From Flagellimonas abyssi (GTDB lineage: Bacteria; Bacteroidota; Bacteroidia; Flavobacteriales; Flavobacteriaceae), in NCBI RefSeq assembly GCF_019457905.1, contig NZ_JAHZSV010000020.1, forward strand, positions 22,575-86,574: a stretch of 64,000 nucleotides of DNA. Reading direction: 5' to 3'. Shown here in pieces: positions 26,203 through 35,237 of this stretch (the first letter of the stretch is position 1; each line of letters begins with the position of its first letter). The notes beneath the pieces were generated by a model. The model saw nothing but the letters and a program-made list of their open reading frames with translations, was not told where the DNA came from and did not search any database. The position numbers were made by a program, and so were the translations under genes.

Positions 26203-26787
26203 ATGGAAAAGCATTCTATAAACGGTAAAACAAAGAAAGGGACAGGTGGTTATTCAAATATCACTTTTAAGAAAGAAACGGCCACACGCTTTCGCAGTTA
26301 TTCCAAAAAGTTCAACAAATCCCATAGCGATGTTTTGGATGGAATGATACAATACTTCAAAGAGAACAACCTTGATCCTTTTGGAGAGGGAACAAAGATT
26401 ATCCTTGACAGTATCAAAAAGATGGAGCGTCAGATGATGAAAAAATTCGATAGGCTCATCGCCATTATCAAGAACATGGAAAAGACGAGTATCCGGCCCA
26501 CCTATGAAATGGTACTCATTCTTTATGAGGCCTATGTAAAAGATGGGAGGAAACCCAAGCCTGAACCTATCCAGATACAGGAAGAACGAATAGATTTTTT
26601 GGAGCCTAGAAATTCCGTTCCAAAAACAGAGCACGACAGAATTCTAAAAGAATTCAAAGATTATAAAGAGCACTGCAATGAAATGCTCCAAAATGTGGAG
26701 AAGGTAGAACCAATGATGGGAAAGCCCTATCTGAAAATCAATATGGGTATCGGGGATTTTGAAAGCCTGAAACATCAATTAAAATAA
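26203..26787 (+). CDS. BfmA/BtgA-family mobilization accessory protein
   Basis: The 194-aa protein has a ribbon-helix-helix-like start (GYSNITFKKETATRFRSYSKKFNKSHSDVLDGMIQYFKENN), a helical middle (MERQMMKKFDRLIAIIKNMEKTSIRPTYEMVLILYEAYV) and a C-terminal coiled region. This is the layout of Bacteroidota BfmA/BtgA proteins, which bind oriT and assist the relaxase. It is 5 bases upstream of the relaxase gene and has a close homologue in island 2. Confidence 0.85.
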   Translation: MEKHSINGKTKKGTGGYSNITFKKETATRFRSYSKKFNKSHSDVLDGMIQYFKENNLDPFGEGTKIILDSIKKMERQMMKKFDRLIAIIKNMEKTSIRPTYEMVLILYEAYVKDGRKPKPEPIQIQEERIDFLEPRNSVPKTEHDRILKEFKDYKEHCNEMLQNVEKVEPMMGKPYLKINMGIGDFESLKHQLK

Positions 26788-26792
26788 CAACC

Positions 26793-27815
26793 ATGTACCT
26801 TACCATCTCAGCTCAGAAAATGGGCAGTACCTACAACTCCAGTGTAGGGAACTATGTGGACTATCTGGAAAAGGAGAACCAAGATAGGTTGCCCGAACAA
26901 AGGGAGGAATTCTTTGACCAAGAGAACGACAGCGTAAGCCCTCAAACGGTCATCGATGAAATAGATGCCAATACGGCCAAATTAAGGCAGAAAGACCCGA
27001 AATTCTATTCCATAGTGGTCAGCCCCAACCAAAGGGAACTGAAGGCCATCGGCAATGACCAGAACCTGTTAAGGGAATACACAAGGAAGCTGATGGAGGA
27101 CTATGCCAAGAGTTTCCATAGGAACCAAGAGGTCAAGGCCGAGAACCTGAAATATTACGCCAAGATAGAGCATGAACGCACCTATCGGGGCTTTGACAGG
27201 CAGGTTCAGGAGAACGCTCCCTACAGAGGTGAGATAGCAAGGCTCAGGAACGAGATACGGAAAGTGGAACGGGGCGAATCAATTGGGAATGTCAATGAGC
27301 TTGAAAAGAGGATCAAAGAACAAACAAGATTGGCCCCGCACAAACAGAATGGACAATTGGTGGCCGCAGGAATGCAGAAAGAGGGACCTCAGACCCATAT
27401 TCATATCATAGTCAGTAGAAAGGACGTAACGAACACCTATACACTTTCCCCAATGGCAAAGCACAAAGCATCCGAAGTGGAACTGAACGGAAAGATGGTC
27501 AAGAGAGGATTTGATAGGGACAGCTTTTACCAAGCTGCGGAAAAGACCTTTGACAGGACAACAGGGTTCAAGAGGAACTATGTGGAATCCTATGTTGGGA
27601 GAAAGGCCCATGCCAAGGAACCTGGGAAGTTCTTTGCCAAGGTCATGGGACTGCCCACCAAGGAAAAGGACATGGCCTTTAAATTACTTAAAACAATGGG
27701 GGTAAAGGCTCCTAGTATCCCGACCAATAAAGTGCAAATGGCAGCCAAGATCATCAAAGCTCTAGGTAGGGGAATAGATAAGGCAAGGGGAGCTGGTGAG
27801 GACATGGGCTACTGA
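26793..27815 (+). CDS. MobB-like relaxase / mobilization protein (DUF5712-type)
   Basis: The 340-aa protein begins MYLTISAQKMGSTYNSSVGNYVDYLEKEN. It contains the HUH-type motif GPQTHIHIIVSRKD (about residues 198-211), where two His flank a hydrophobic residue, as in relaxases that nick oriT through a Tyr. Candidate Tyr residues lie near the N-terminus (GNYVDYLEKEN). A basic C-terminal tail (AKIIKALGRGIDKARG) fits DNA binding. It forms the mob operon with the preceding gene. The assignment to DUF5712 is from memory of the pairing with BfmA/BtgA. Confidence 0.8.
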   Translation: MYLTISAQKMGSTYNSSVGNYVDYLEKENQDRLPEQREEFFDQENDSVSPQTVIDEIDANTAKLRQKDPKFYSIVVSPNQRELKAIGNDQNLLREYTRKLMEDYAKSFHRNQEVKAENLKYYAKIEHERTYRGFDRQVQENAPYRGEIARLRNEIRKVERGESIGNVNELEKRIKEQTRLAPHKQNGQLVAAGMQKEGPQTHIHIIVSRKDVTNTYTLSPMAKHKASEVELNGKMVKRGFDRDSFYQAAEKTFDRTTGFKRNYVESYVGRKAHAKEPGKFFAKVMGLPTKEKDMAFKLLKTMGVKAPSIPTNKVQMAAKIIKALGRGIDKARGAGEDMGY

Positions 27816-27830
27816 AATGAAAAAGGTAGG

Positions 27831-27904
27831 TTGCGCCCTATCGGGTTTTTGCAATACGCTTATCTACCGGAACACTACAAAAACCCGACAGGATCCATGC
27901 GCAA
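27831..27904 (+). repeat. Conserved 74-nt hairpin after the relaxase gene (island 1)
   Basis: Outer arms TTGCGC/TGCGCAA and inner arms CGGGTTTTTG/CAAAAACCCG enclose a loop containing TTATCTACCGGAACACTA. The same 74-nt block with the same loop occurs at 50147-50220. It starts 15 bases after the relaxase stop. Possible roles are terminator/processing element, second oriT part or recombination site. Confidence 0.6.
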
Positions 27905-27999
27905 AAGTTGGGGTAAGGATTTGGGACGCTTGCAGCACTTCACTGCGTTCCGTTCGCCATTTATTTAGATTCTAATTATTGCATTGATTTCTACTGAAT

Positions 28000-28905
28000 C
28001 TAGTTCCATATTAGGCCCTCTGTATTTAGAGAATCTAACAAAGGTTTTGAAATCCCAATTTCCATACGCATCCTTACGTTCACATCATCTTGATAAAGTG
28101 AGTCATTTAAGTATAATGCCATTAAGTAATCCACGTAAATATTGTTCCCGTTTTGTGGATCGTCAACTTCTTCAATGGTTTTCAGCAAAAGTGAATCACT
28201 GATATTTGCGGCCGTATTGATTTTGGCAATCTTAAATTCATTGGTAATCTGTAGGCTTGGCGGTATTTGTTCAAGAGAGAGCAGTGCTAGTTCAAAATCG
28301 CCACTGTTTATTGCACTGCGGTAGTTCACCAGTGCCCTATTGGCTTCATGACGTTTTGGGGAGAAGGCTGTGTATTTTGTGTTCAATAGCACAACATCCC
28401 GCATGCTTTTACTGAACCATTGATCATCTTTATAGCTATATATGTCGGTCAGATATGGTTTCCCTCGATGGAAATCAACTCTGTACCTCGTTAAATGGTA
28501 ATATCCATCCTCGATAAGGATATAAGTTATTTCTGCATAGGTATCTATGATATTGGTTTTGATATGCATCAAAGTAGCACCTGAATGTTTGACCCTGTTG
28601 ATCAAGTCCAAATTGTGGTTTTCAACATTTCCCTTTACCGTAGTTTCATAAACATGGTTAAATACCCCGTGACCTATATTGCCCAATTTTCCGATTCTCT
28701 GTTTGAACAGGGTATGGTTCCAAGCATTTTTAATGAAATCGAATTCAAAATTTTTAAGAGCATCGTTCAAGTTCCCAACAAATTGATGGACTTCCTTTAT
28801 CTGTTCCTTTGTCAAGTTTTGTTCTTTTCCAGAATCATTACATGACAGAAACAACGTGGTAAAAAGCAGTGATATTGAGATGAAATTCTTGATTTTTAAT
28901 AGAAT
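28000..28905 (-). CDS. Putative lipoprotein, start codon unclear
   Basis: From a TTG at 28854 the frame encodes 284 aa beginning MFLSCNDSGKEQN, but the in-frame sequence upstream (KIKNFISISLLFTT before LFLSC) is clearly a lipoprotein signal peptide, so translation must begin earlier. No ATG, GTG or TTG precedes it; the best candidate is an ATT at 28905-28903. The mature protein is hydrophilic with alpha-helical C-terminal repeats (ALVNYRSAINSGDFELALLSLEQIPPSLQ). No family is recognised. It stands alone as island 1 cargo. Either a rare start codon is used or the start has been lost by mutation. Confidence 0.55.
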   Translation of the reverse strand: MLLKIKNFISISLLFTTLFLSCNDSGKEQNLTKEQIKEVHQFVGNLNDALKNFEFDFIKNAWNHTLFKQRIGKLGNIGHGVFNHVYETTVKGNVENHNLDLINRVKHSGATLMHIKTNIIDTYAEITYILIEDGYYHLTRYRVDFHRGKPYLTDIYSYKDDQWFSKSMRDVVLLNTKYTAFSPKRHEANRALVNYRSAINSGDFELALLSLEQIPPSLQITNEFKIAKINTAANISDSLLLKTIEEVDDPQNGNNIYVDYLMALYLNDSLYQDDVNVRMRMEIGISKPLLDSLNTEGLIWN

Positions 28906-29342
28906 TTGGAGGGTTGATTTTCTATTGTTTTTTTTAACTTATTAATGTTAGTTAAAAAGTATCTTGTTAAGTGTTGCTCTTTAAAGATATCTATTCGTTA
29001 GGATTAATTTAAGATATTAATTTATGATTCTTAGGCATTTGAGTGTTTAGCATATCATGCCTATCTCCGTTAATATCTAAAATAAATATAAACTAACTAG
29101 TCATTTATGACTCCCTAATTATTTGAATTGGCGAATAGGAAAAGAGCAAACGATTTTCATAGCTTGTTTTCTACACCATTCCGATATCCACGGAAACCTT
29201 CGAAAAATACGCATTCGATTTCTTAAGAAATCCTTCGTATTACTATTTTTAAATAAGAAAAGTATCAAAAGCAATATGTTAAAGCTCAACTAATTTATTA
29301 TTTTAGAAAGCCTATTTTTCAAAATGCTCCAATGGACTAAAC
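28906..29342. other. Non-coding stretch between lipoprotein and Avs-like gene
   Basis: AT-rich divergent intergenic region. I see only short dyads: AGTCATTTATGACT (29099-29112) and TTTCTTAAGAAA near 29220. No clear TAnnTTTG promoter for the Avs-like gene. Confidence 0.4.
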
Positions 29343-32300
29343 ATGTGGAATAACTTCAAAACTTATGGAGATAGTCCCGAAATAGCTTTCGAGACACTGT
29401 GCAATCAACTTTTTGAAAGGTTTATGCACAGAAATTATAAAAAAGACCTCGCGAGGTTTAGGGTAATTAATGGAGCTGGGGGAGACGGAGGTATTGAAGC
29501 CTATGGTGAACTCCATGTCGGAGGTATTGTGGCAGTACAGTCCAAATGGTTCCCTACCGCGATGCAGACTTCCCAGATCAATCAAATTAAGAAATCCATT
29601 ACCACAGCATTGGAGATAAGGCCAAATATTTCGGAATATATCATTTGTGTCCCAAGAAATTTTGCTTCAAAAAAAAGAGGGAAAGAGGGTAAGATTCCCA
29701 AAAATACAGAAGAGGATAGGGTAAACAAACTCGTGTCTGATATAAAAGAGCTTTACAACGACCTAAAACTGACCTGGTGGACTACAGATGGAATTCTAAG
29801 AGAATTACAACTAGCGGCCAACGAAGGTATCCACCGCTATTGGTTTGATAAGGAAACCATAGACTTTTCGTTGTTAACGGAGCAATTCAGGTTTCAGAAA
29901 ACCAATAATTGGCTTAAGGAACGTTATGTTCCTGCCCTGCATACAAGAGGTGTCATCCATGAACAAGTGGGTCAACTGATTTTTTCCAAGAAGTACCGTG
30001 TGGCACTTATTTCCAGAGTCAGGGATGTACAGACAAAAATCCAAAAAACGGCTAAGTTGCTGGAAAGTTTTAGCGATTCGGTTTCCGAAAAAAGTCTATT
30101 GCCAGCCATAAAGGAAGTGGAAGCGTATTTGGCCAAAACAAATGTGGTCGCTTCCGATCTGATAAGGGAAATTGTAGCTTCCAATATGAATTACCGGGTA
30201 ATTTCGGATTGTCAGGAACCGGAAGGCATTTCTATTTTGGCCAATTATCTCGATGACTTCAAGCCCATTGGCATTGAAAAAAATACGGTCTATGACCTAA
30301 AAGGGCTAGTACAGGACCTCCTTCGGATACGCCCCATGGGTTTTTTCATGGATATTGGGGATTTATTGAACGTCTCAAGAAAGTTTATCTTTGGTGGCCC
30401 CGGAACTGGAAAGACCCAAGGTTTGGCCAATGTTGTTGAACTGGCAATTGACAATGATTACCCAGCAATCTTGATCAGAGCCAAAACCGCCAATAGTGGT
30501 AATTGGACCAGTCTTTTGGAGAAGGCTATGGATGTTAGGGGATGGAACAAGAACGAGCTTTTTTCGGCATTGGAGGCCCTAGCAATCAAAAAGGACATAC
30601 AAAAGGCCATGGCCCTAGATTATGGTGTAGAAACCGATTATTCCAAAACGGTTGCACTCATCTGTATTGATGGACTTGAGGAAGCCGTTGAAAAGAAAGA
30701 GGAATGGTATGACCGAATAGCGGAAACCAAGGAAATCACCCTACGATATCCGAGAATCAAATTTGTATTTACCGCACGACATTATTTTTACGACAATTCC
30801 AAGGGTATCGATTCATTATCGGAAGAGGTGCACCTGGAGGGTGATGGTGACGTTCAGATATACGAGGTCATCGGCGCGTATTTTGAACAATATCGGATTA
30901 CCGGAAAACTATCACACCCAATACAGGGGCTTACTAGTCTTTTTGCCCTGAGGCTGTTTTGCGAGGAATATGAGGGTCAAAACCTAGATAATCTCGGGAA
31001 GGTCGAGACAACCGTTCAAAAGCTACTGAACCTGAAAGTGGCGCGTTTAAATGCGGAGTTCACCAAGAACGTCGGAACGGGTATGACCATAATTGAAAAC
31101 CCTGTGACGGACGGTTTGTCCATATTATCCAAAGCATTCTATGAAAGTGGAAGCATAACGCATCAGGAGTTGGTCCAACTGCTTAGTCAAGACGAAGCTG
31201 CCTTTTTCACCCCTGAAACAGCTGCGAGCCTTATACAGTTCTTAGTTAACAATGGTGTCTTGACAAAATATGAACAGTTGGAAAAGACAGGTATTCTAGA
31301 AAAAAAAGTAACAAATTACAGCATCACGTACCAATCCATTATCGAGATACTGATCAGCGAGGAAATCTATGAAAACATAAAAGTGGAGAGTGAGGATAAA
31401 CTTCCGGATATACTTTTTAGGCCCCTTGCCCTTCCAAAACACCAGGAGCCCATTAAGGATTTTAGGAGAAAATCAATTGCCCCAAACAGGCAAATAATTC
31501 AAAATCTAGTTTCACGGATCTTCAATGAACAGGAAAAACTCATTGGTGAGGAAGATTTCTTAGTAGATGGGCTTTCCCAGGACCAAGTTCTGGATTTGCA
31601 ATTTGAGGCATTGCTAAGAGCACCCGAATCTTTGGCCGTAAAATATGATTCATTTGTTAGGGGTCTCTTTTTCAAAAATTACGAAATCCGTTTTAAAGTA
31701 ATTAAAAAACTGATCATCCCTTCCTCAAAAGGCAATGGCAAATTTTTTAATGCCAATTGGTTGCACGAAATCTTGATGGGGCAGTCCACGGTCTTTGAAA
31801 GGGATAAACTCTGGTCGGATCTAGACAATGAGGAAATGAACGATTTTAGTGAGTCTGAACGTTATCTTTATAGGGCCAACTATACTCTAAGGAAACTTTT
31901 GACCGACAATATCCTTGATAGGGCTAGGGTATCCGATGATGCTACACATGAAGGGTTCCCTTTGATCCTTGCTTGGGGGCTTTCTACCATAGACAGGGAA
32001 TTACGGGAGGGTATTTCTTCCGCCCTAACCCAATGGGGTATCCTAAACCCTAGGGAGTACAAGCTACTTCTCACTAAAATTTTTAATTGCAACGACCCCC
32101 AAGTCCAAGAAGATTTGGCCTCCATTACATTGGGAATTGCCAGCAGGCTGAAGGACTTCGATGGTCTCCAAGAACTGTCCGGATGGGCTCTGTCCACCAT
32201 ATTTGAACATCGTAGCGTACATCGAAATGTTATCGTCCGCCAAGGTTTTAGGTCCATAGTGGAAAGGGCATTCCGGTTTGGTTTAATTTCCGAGGAAAAA

Positions 32301-33704
32301 GTGGCCCTAGCCAGACCAAGGCCCATGGAGGATTTTAGGCTTTTGAAATTGGATACGGACTATTTTCGCAAGGCCCAACGAGAATATTATCCAATTGTCC
32401 ATGACCTGGCATGGTATGTTATTGAAAAGGGCTATCAAAATTTTTTGACGGGTCACGAGGCTAAGAACGAGGCCGAGAATAAAAGTATCAGGCTAGAACA
32501 CCAATTTCTTGACCAATACCGGAAGAATTATGGGAATAAGGAGATATATCCGCGATCCTGGACCATGTCTGCAGCACTTCATTATATTAAAGGGCTGGGG
32601 CTGACCAGAACTAAGGGCAGTTGGTTCACTGATGCCTCTCATGGATCAAAAAGCAAGATTTATACCTATGAGGAAAAATATACTTGGTTGGCGGTTCATT
32701 ATCTGCAGGGGTACCTATCGGATTACTTGCCCTATGCGGAACGTTCTTATAGTGTGGAAAGGGACTGGATTGCCAACTATAACTTGCTTACACCGATTCA
32801 CAATCCGGTTGAAAATGTTATGGATGAGGAAACCATAAACCATCAACTAGAAAAACGGAATAGCATTTGGCGAATCAAGGAGTCCCTTGTAAAAGAAATA
32901 GTCCCATCTGATAGCTTTCGGGAAGATATAGAAAAAGCTGTTCTAAAGGATCCCGATCTGGATTTCAAAAAGTGGCTTTTTTTTAAAGATTTTGAATTCT
33001 TAAATAAAAACGAATTAGCCGTAAGTCTCTACGGGTGGACAGAGTTGAACAATAGGTCGGAAACACTTATTACTTCCTTGAAGACTCAGGCTTGTATAAT
33101 AGAAAAAAGGAATTTTGAAGTACTCAAGGACATTGTTATCAACCAACCTGGCGGTAGATATTGGCTGGGAGGCAGTGACAACTACCAAGCTTCGGCAGAC
33201 ACCTATGTATATGCCAATCCAACGGATATCGTATGGATGGACTGGATTGGGGAAAGCCAAAATGAAATTTGGATAACTGACGAAATTTCCTTCTTCTTTA
33301 CGCGAACCAGTGTCACTAAAAATGATACCCAGGGAGAAAAGGAGGTTTTTATCCCAGCAAAAAAAGTAAGAGCCCTTTTAGGAATCAGTGATTATAAAGA
33401 CGATAAATTTTTGGATACCACCAATACAGTTGTCGGGTCCATCTCCGAGGTTTCAGAGGGCTCATTCAAAGACCGACAGGAGTTGCTTGTTGTTAAATGG
33501 GACATGTTGCGAAAAGCATTGGAGGCCAAAGGGCTTCAAATATTGTGGTTTTCCCAATTTTTTTCGAGACAGAACCCATTTAATGAAAAATTAGACAAGG
33601 ACTTTTATGCCCAGCGAGTTAAAAAGTATTTCATATGGCAAGAAAATAAAGAATTTAAAAGCCACAAATTTTGGGATGAAAGATTCAGTAATCATAAGGA
33701 CTAA
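29343..33704 (+). CDS. Avs-like (AVAST) antiphage protein: N-terminal nuclease + STAND NTPase
   Basis: The 1453-aa protein begins with a PD-(D/E)xK (Mrr/Cap4-like) nuclease domain: GGDGGIEAYGE (46-56) and VQSKW (65-69), giving the D...QxK pattern. A linker is followed by an NTPase with Walker A GGPGTGKT (about 350-357) and Walker B ALICIDGLEEA (about 436-446), followed by FVFTARH sensor-type motif. The remaining 900 residues are helical and lack recognised motifs, as expected for the target-sensing part. This is the order of Avs proteins, STAND receptors that detect phage terminase or portal and then cut DNA. The Avs subtype cannot be decided. Single-gene cargo with no obvious partner. Confidence 0.7.
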   Translation: MWNNFKTYGDSPEIAFETLCNQLFERFMHRNYKKDLARFRVINGAGGDGGIEAYGELHVGGIVAVQSKWFPTAMQTSQINQIKKSITTALEIRPNISEYIICVPRNFASKKRGKEGKIPKNTEEDRVNKLVSDIKELYNDLKLTWWTTDGILRELQLAANEGIHRYWFDKETIDFSLLTEQFRFQKTNNWLKERYVPALHTRGVIHEQVGQLIFSKKYRVALISRVRDVQTKIQKTAKLLESFSDSVSEKSLLPAIKEVEAYLAKTNVVASDLIREIVASNMNYRVISDCQEPEGISILANYLDDFKPIGIEKNTVYDLKGLVQDLLRIRPMGFFMDIGDLLNVSRKFIFGGPGTGKTQGLANVVELAIDNDYPAILIRAKTANSGNWTSLLEKAMDVRGWNKNELFSALEALAIKKDIQKAMALDYGVETDYSKTVALICIDGLEEAVEKKEEWYDRIAETKEITLRYPRIKFVFTARHYFYDNSKGIDSLSEEVHLEGDGDVQIYEVIGAYFEQYRITGKLSHPIQGLTSLFALRLFCEEYEGQNLDNLGKVETTVQKLLNLKVARLNAEFTKNVGTGMTIIENPVTDGLSILSKAFYESGSITHQELVQLLSQDEAAFFTPETAASLIQFLVNNGVLTKYEQLEKTGILEKKVTNYSITYQSIIEILISEEIYENIKVESEDKLPDILFRPLALPKHQEPIKDFRRKSIAPNRQIIQNLVSRIFNEQEKLIGEEDFLVDGLSQDQVLDLQFEALLRAPESLAVKYDSFVRGLFFKNYEIRFKVIKKLIIPSSKGNGKFFNANWLHEILMGQSTVFERDKLWSDLDNEEMNDFSESERYLYRANYTLRKLLTDNILDRARVSDDATHEGFPLILAWGLSTIDRELREGISSALTQWGILNPREYKLLLTKIFNCNDPQVQEDLASITLGIASRLKDFDGLQELSGWALSTIFEHRSVHRNVIVRQGFRSIVERAFRFGLISEEKVALARPRPMEDFRLLKLDTDYFRKAQREYYPIVHDLAWYVIEKGYQNFLTGHEAKNEAENKSIRLEHQFLDQYRKNYGNKEIYPRSWTMSAALHYIKGLGLTRTKGSWFTDASHGSKSKIYTYEEKYTWLAVHYLQGYLSDYLPYAERSYSVERDWIANYNLLTPIHNPVENVMDEETINHQLEKRNSIWRIKESLVKEIVPSDSFREDIEKAVLKDPDLDFKKWLFFKDFEFLNKNELAVSLYGWTELNNRSETLITSLKTQACIIEKRNFEVLKDIVINQPGGRYWLGGSDNYQASADTYVYANPTDIVWMDWIGESQNEIWITDEISFFFTRTSVTKNDTQGEKEVFIPAKKVRALLGISDYKDDKFLDTTNTVVGSISEVSEGSFKDRQELLVVKWDMLRKALEAKGLQILWFSQFFSRQNPFNEKLDKDFYAQRVKKYFIWQENKEFKSHKFWDERFSNHKD

Positions 33705-34047
33705 TAATCAAATTCTTTGTCTTTTTTAGCCTATGTTATATTTTCGAATAAATCCCCGTAATAAATAATATCACTTTTAGTACTTGGGTAGTTAGTGTCA
33801 AAGATTAAATTGGTCCCGACCGAGAAATTCAGACTTATAATGAAACTGTTTTACGATAGCCATATGAAATGAAACTTTTTGCTTTCGTCATTCAAATGCT
33901 TTTTTAAAACTGCTAAATCTGTGTTTAATCTAAAATTTTCAGTTCTAGATTTGAATATTGGATGGAGTTTCATCGTTTATTGAGCTTTTGAAATACCTCT
34001 AAAGGAATAGTCAGGAAAAAATGTTACTCCTGAGCTAGTTTCAATTT
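33705..34047. other. Non-coding stretch
   Basis: About 340 AT-rich bases between the Avs-like gene and the HTH gene. I find no open frame, tRNA or strong hairpin here. Confidence 0.4.
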
Positions 34048-34311
34048 TTACTTCAACTCTGCATATATAACCTTGGTAATCATTTCAGGTTCTATATCTA
34101 GTAAGTCTGCAAGTCTAACTATTTCTCCCATAGTGAACTTGTCGGGATGGTTCAGCTTGACCATATACCTGCCATAATTTATGCCAAGGGATTTCGCAAT
34201 TCGGGTCGGATATAATTCTGCAAGTGTGTACATCTTTCGAATTTTTCCCGTCTCGAACATTGAACCTATGGAAACCAGTGCAGGGTCTTTATTATCATCT
34301 TTTTTTGTCAT
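34048..34311 (-). CDS. Small HTH (XRE-like) protein, divergent from the sigma gene
   Basis: The 87-aa product contains a helix-turn-helix region (LYPTRIAKSLGINYGRYMVKLNHPDKFTMGEIVRLADLLDIEPEMITKVIY). It resembles short Cro/CI-like regulators with the second helix around GINYGRYM. It is transcribed away from the sigma-dCas12f operon across 127 bases. Island 2 also has a short HTH gene divergent from its sigma gene, so the pairing may belong to the module, but sequence similarity between the two is weak. Confidence 0.65.
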   Translation of the reverse strand: MTKKDDNKDPALVSIGSMFETGKIRKMYTLAELYPTRIAKSLGINYGRYMVKLNHPDKFTMGEIVRLADLLDIEPEMITKVIYAELK

Positions 34312-34409
34312 GGGCGTATTTGTTAACCCTAAAATGACAAGTAATTCATTTATAGTACTGTAAAATATACTTATAATAAGTTAATAATTACGATTAATAA
34401 ATAAATGAT

Positions 34410-34417
34410 TACATTTG
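34410..34417 (+). promoter_or_regulatory. -7 box of the sigma-dCas12f operon (island 1)
   Basis: TACATTTG matches TAnnTTTG and ends 21 bases before the sigma gene start. The upstream 60 bases are rich in TAAT/ATTA repeats, possibly operator half-sites; no -33 TTTG. Confidence 0.45.
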
Positions 34418-34438
34418 GTAAGTATTCATTAAAATTTT

Positions 34439-35236
34439 ATGCTCGTGATTTCAAATATCGACAACAAACATCTTGAATTATTGAAGAAAGGTTGCCCTTC
34501 GACTTTTGCAGAAATCTATACAAAATACAATAGACCAATTTACTGGCTGGGAAAGAGCTTTCTCGATGATGGTTTTGTTGTGCAAACATTGGTTCAGGAT
34601 GTATTCTTGAAGTTGTGGGTGAATAGGGACAGTCTGGAATCCCCTAAGCATATTTATTTTTTCTTGCGGTTTGTGATGAAAAGGGAGTGTATTTCATACT
34701 ATACGCGCCCTAAGAACAGGTTTTTCAGGAAAGTCCACTCGTTGGAGAGTTTTGAGAATTACCAAGACTATATGGTCGGGTATGACCCTGATGAAGACAA
34801 TACCAATTTTAAACTACAAGAAGGAGAACAGGAAAAGTTCGAAAGTATCATACGCGTCCTGCCCTTATTGGATGACAGTAAGAGGCATGTGATCAATCTG
34901 TGTTTGAAATATGGCTTTCAGTATAAAGCCATTTCCATGGCAACGGGAAAGGGCATCAAAGAAACCTGTAGAGAGATCAAGGAAGCTATTGAAGATATTA
35001 AAACCATCCTACATCAAGGAAATAAGCTCGATTCTAGTAATAACAATACAGATGAGATAAAGTTTATTGGCGAGATGACCGAAGAGCAAGCTAGGGTGTT
35101 TAAAATGCGTTGTGAACTAAAATATTCCTTTTCCGAAATAGCCAATGAACTTAACCTCTCCCAAAAGGAGGTGCATCAGGAATTCATGATAGCCTATAGG
35201 CTAATGGAAGCAAAACATCAATTGCAATCAGCCTAG
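34439..35236 (+). CDS. ECF-like sigma factor partnered with dCas12f (island 1)
   Basis: The 265-aa protein has a sigma-2-like part (about 20-90: [51 protein letters not shown]) and a sigma-4-like HTH (about 135-190: [35 protein letters not shown]). It also has an extra C-terminal HTH-like block (212-257: [33 protein letters not shown]). Classical ECF sigmas end after sigma-4 at about 190 aa. The gene is separated from the Cas12f-like gene by one base, so both are translated together. I infer that it recruits RNA polymerase to sites chosen by the guide RNA. Confidence 0.8.
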   Translation: MLVISNIDNKHLELLKKGCPSTFAEIYTKYNRPIYWLGKSFLDDGFVVQTLVQDVFLKLWVNRDSLESPKHIYFFLRFVMKRECISYYTRPKNRFFRKVHSLESFENYQDYMVGYDPDEDNTNFKLQEGEQEKFESIIRVLPLLDDSKRHVINLCLKYGFQYKAISMATGKGIKETCREIKEAIEDIKTILHQGNKLDSSNNNTDEIKFIGEMTEEQARVFKMRCELKYSFSEIANELNLSQKEVHQEFMIAYRLMEAKHQLQSA

Positions 35237-35237
35237 C

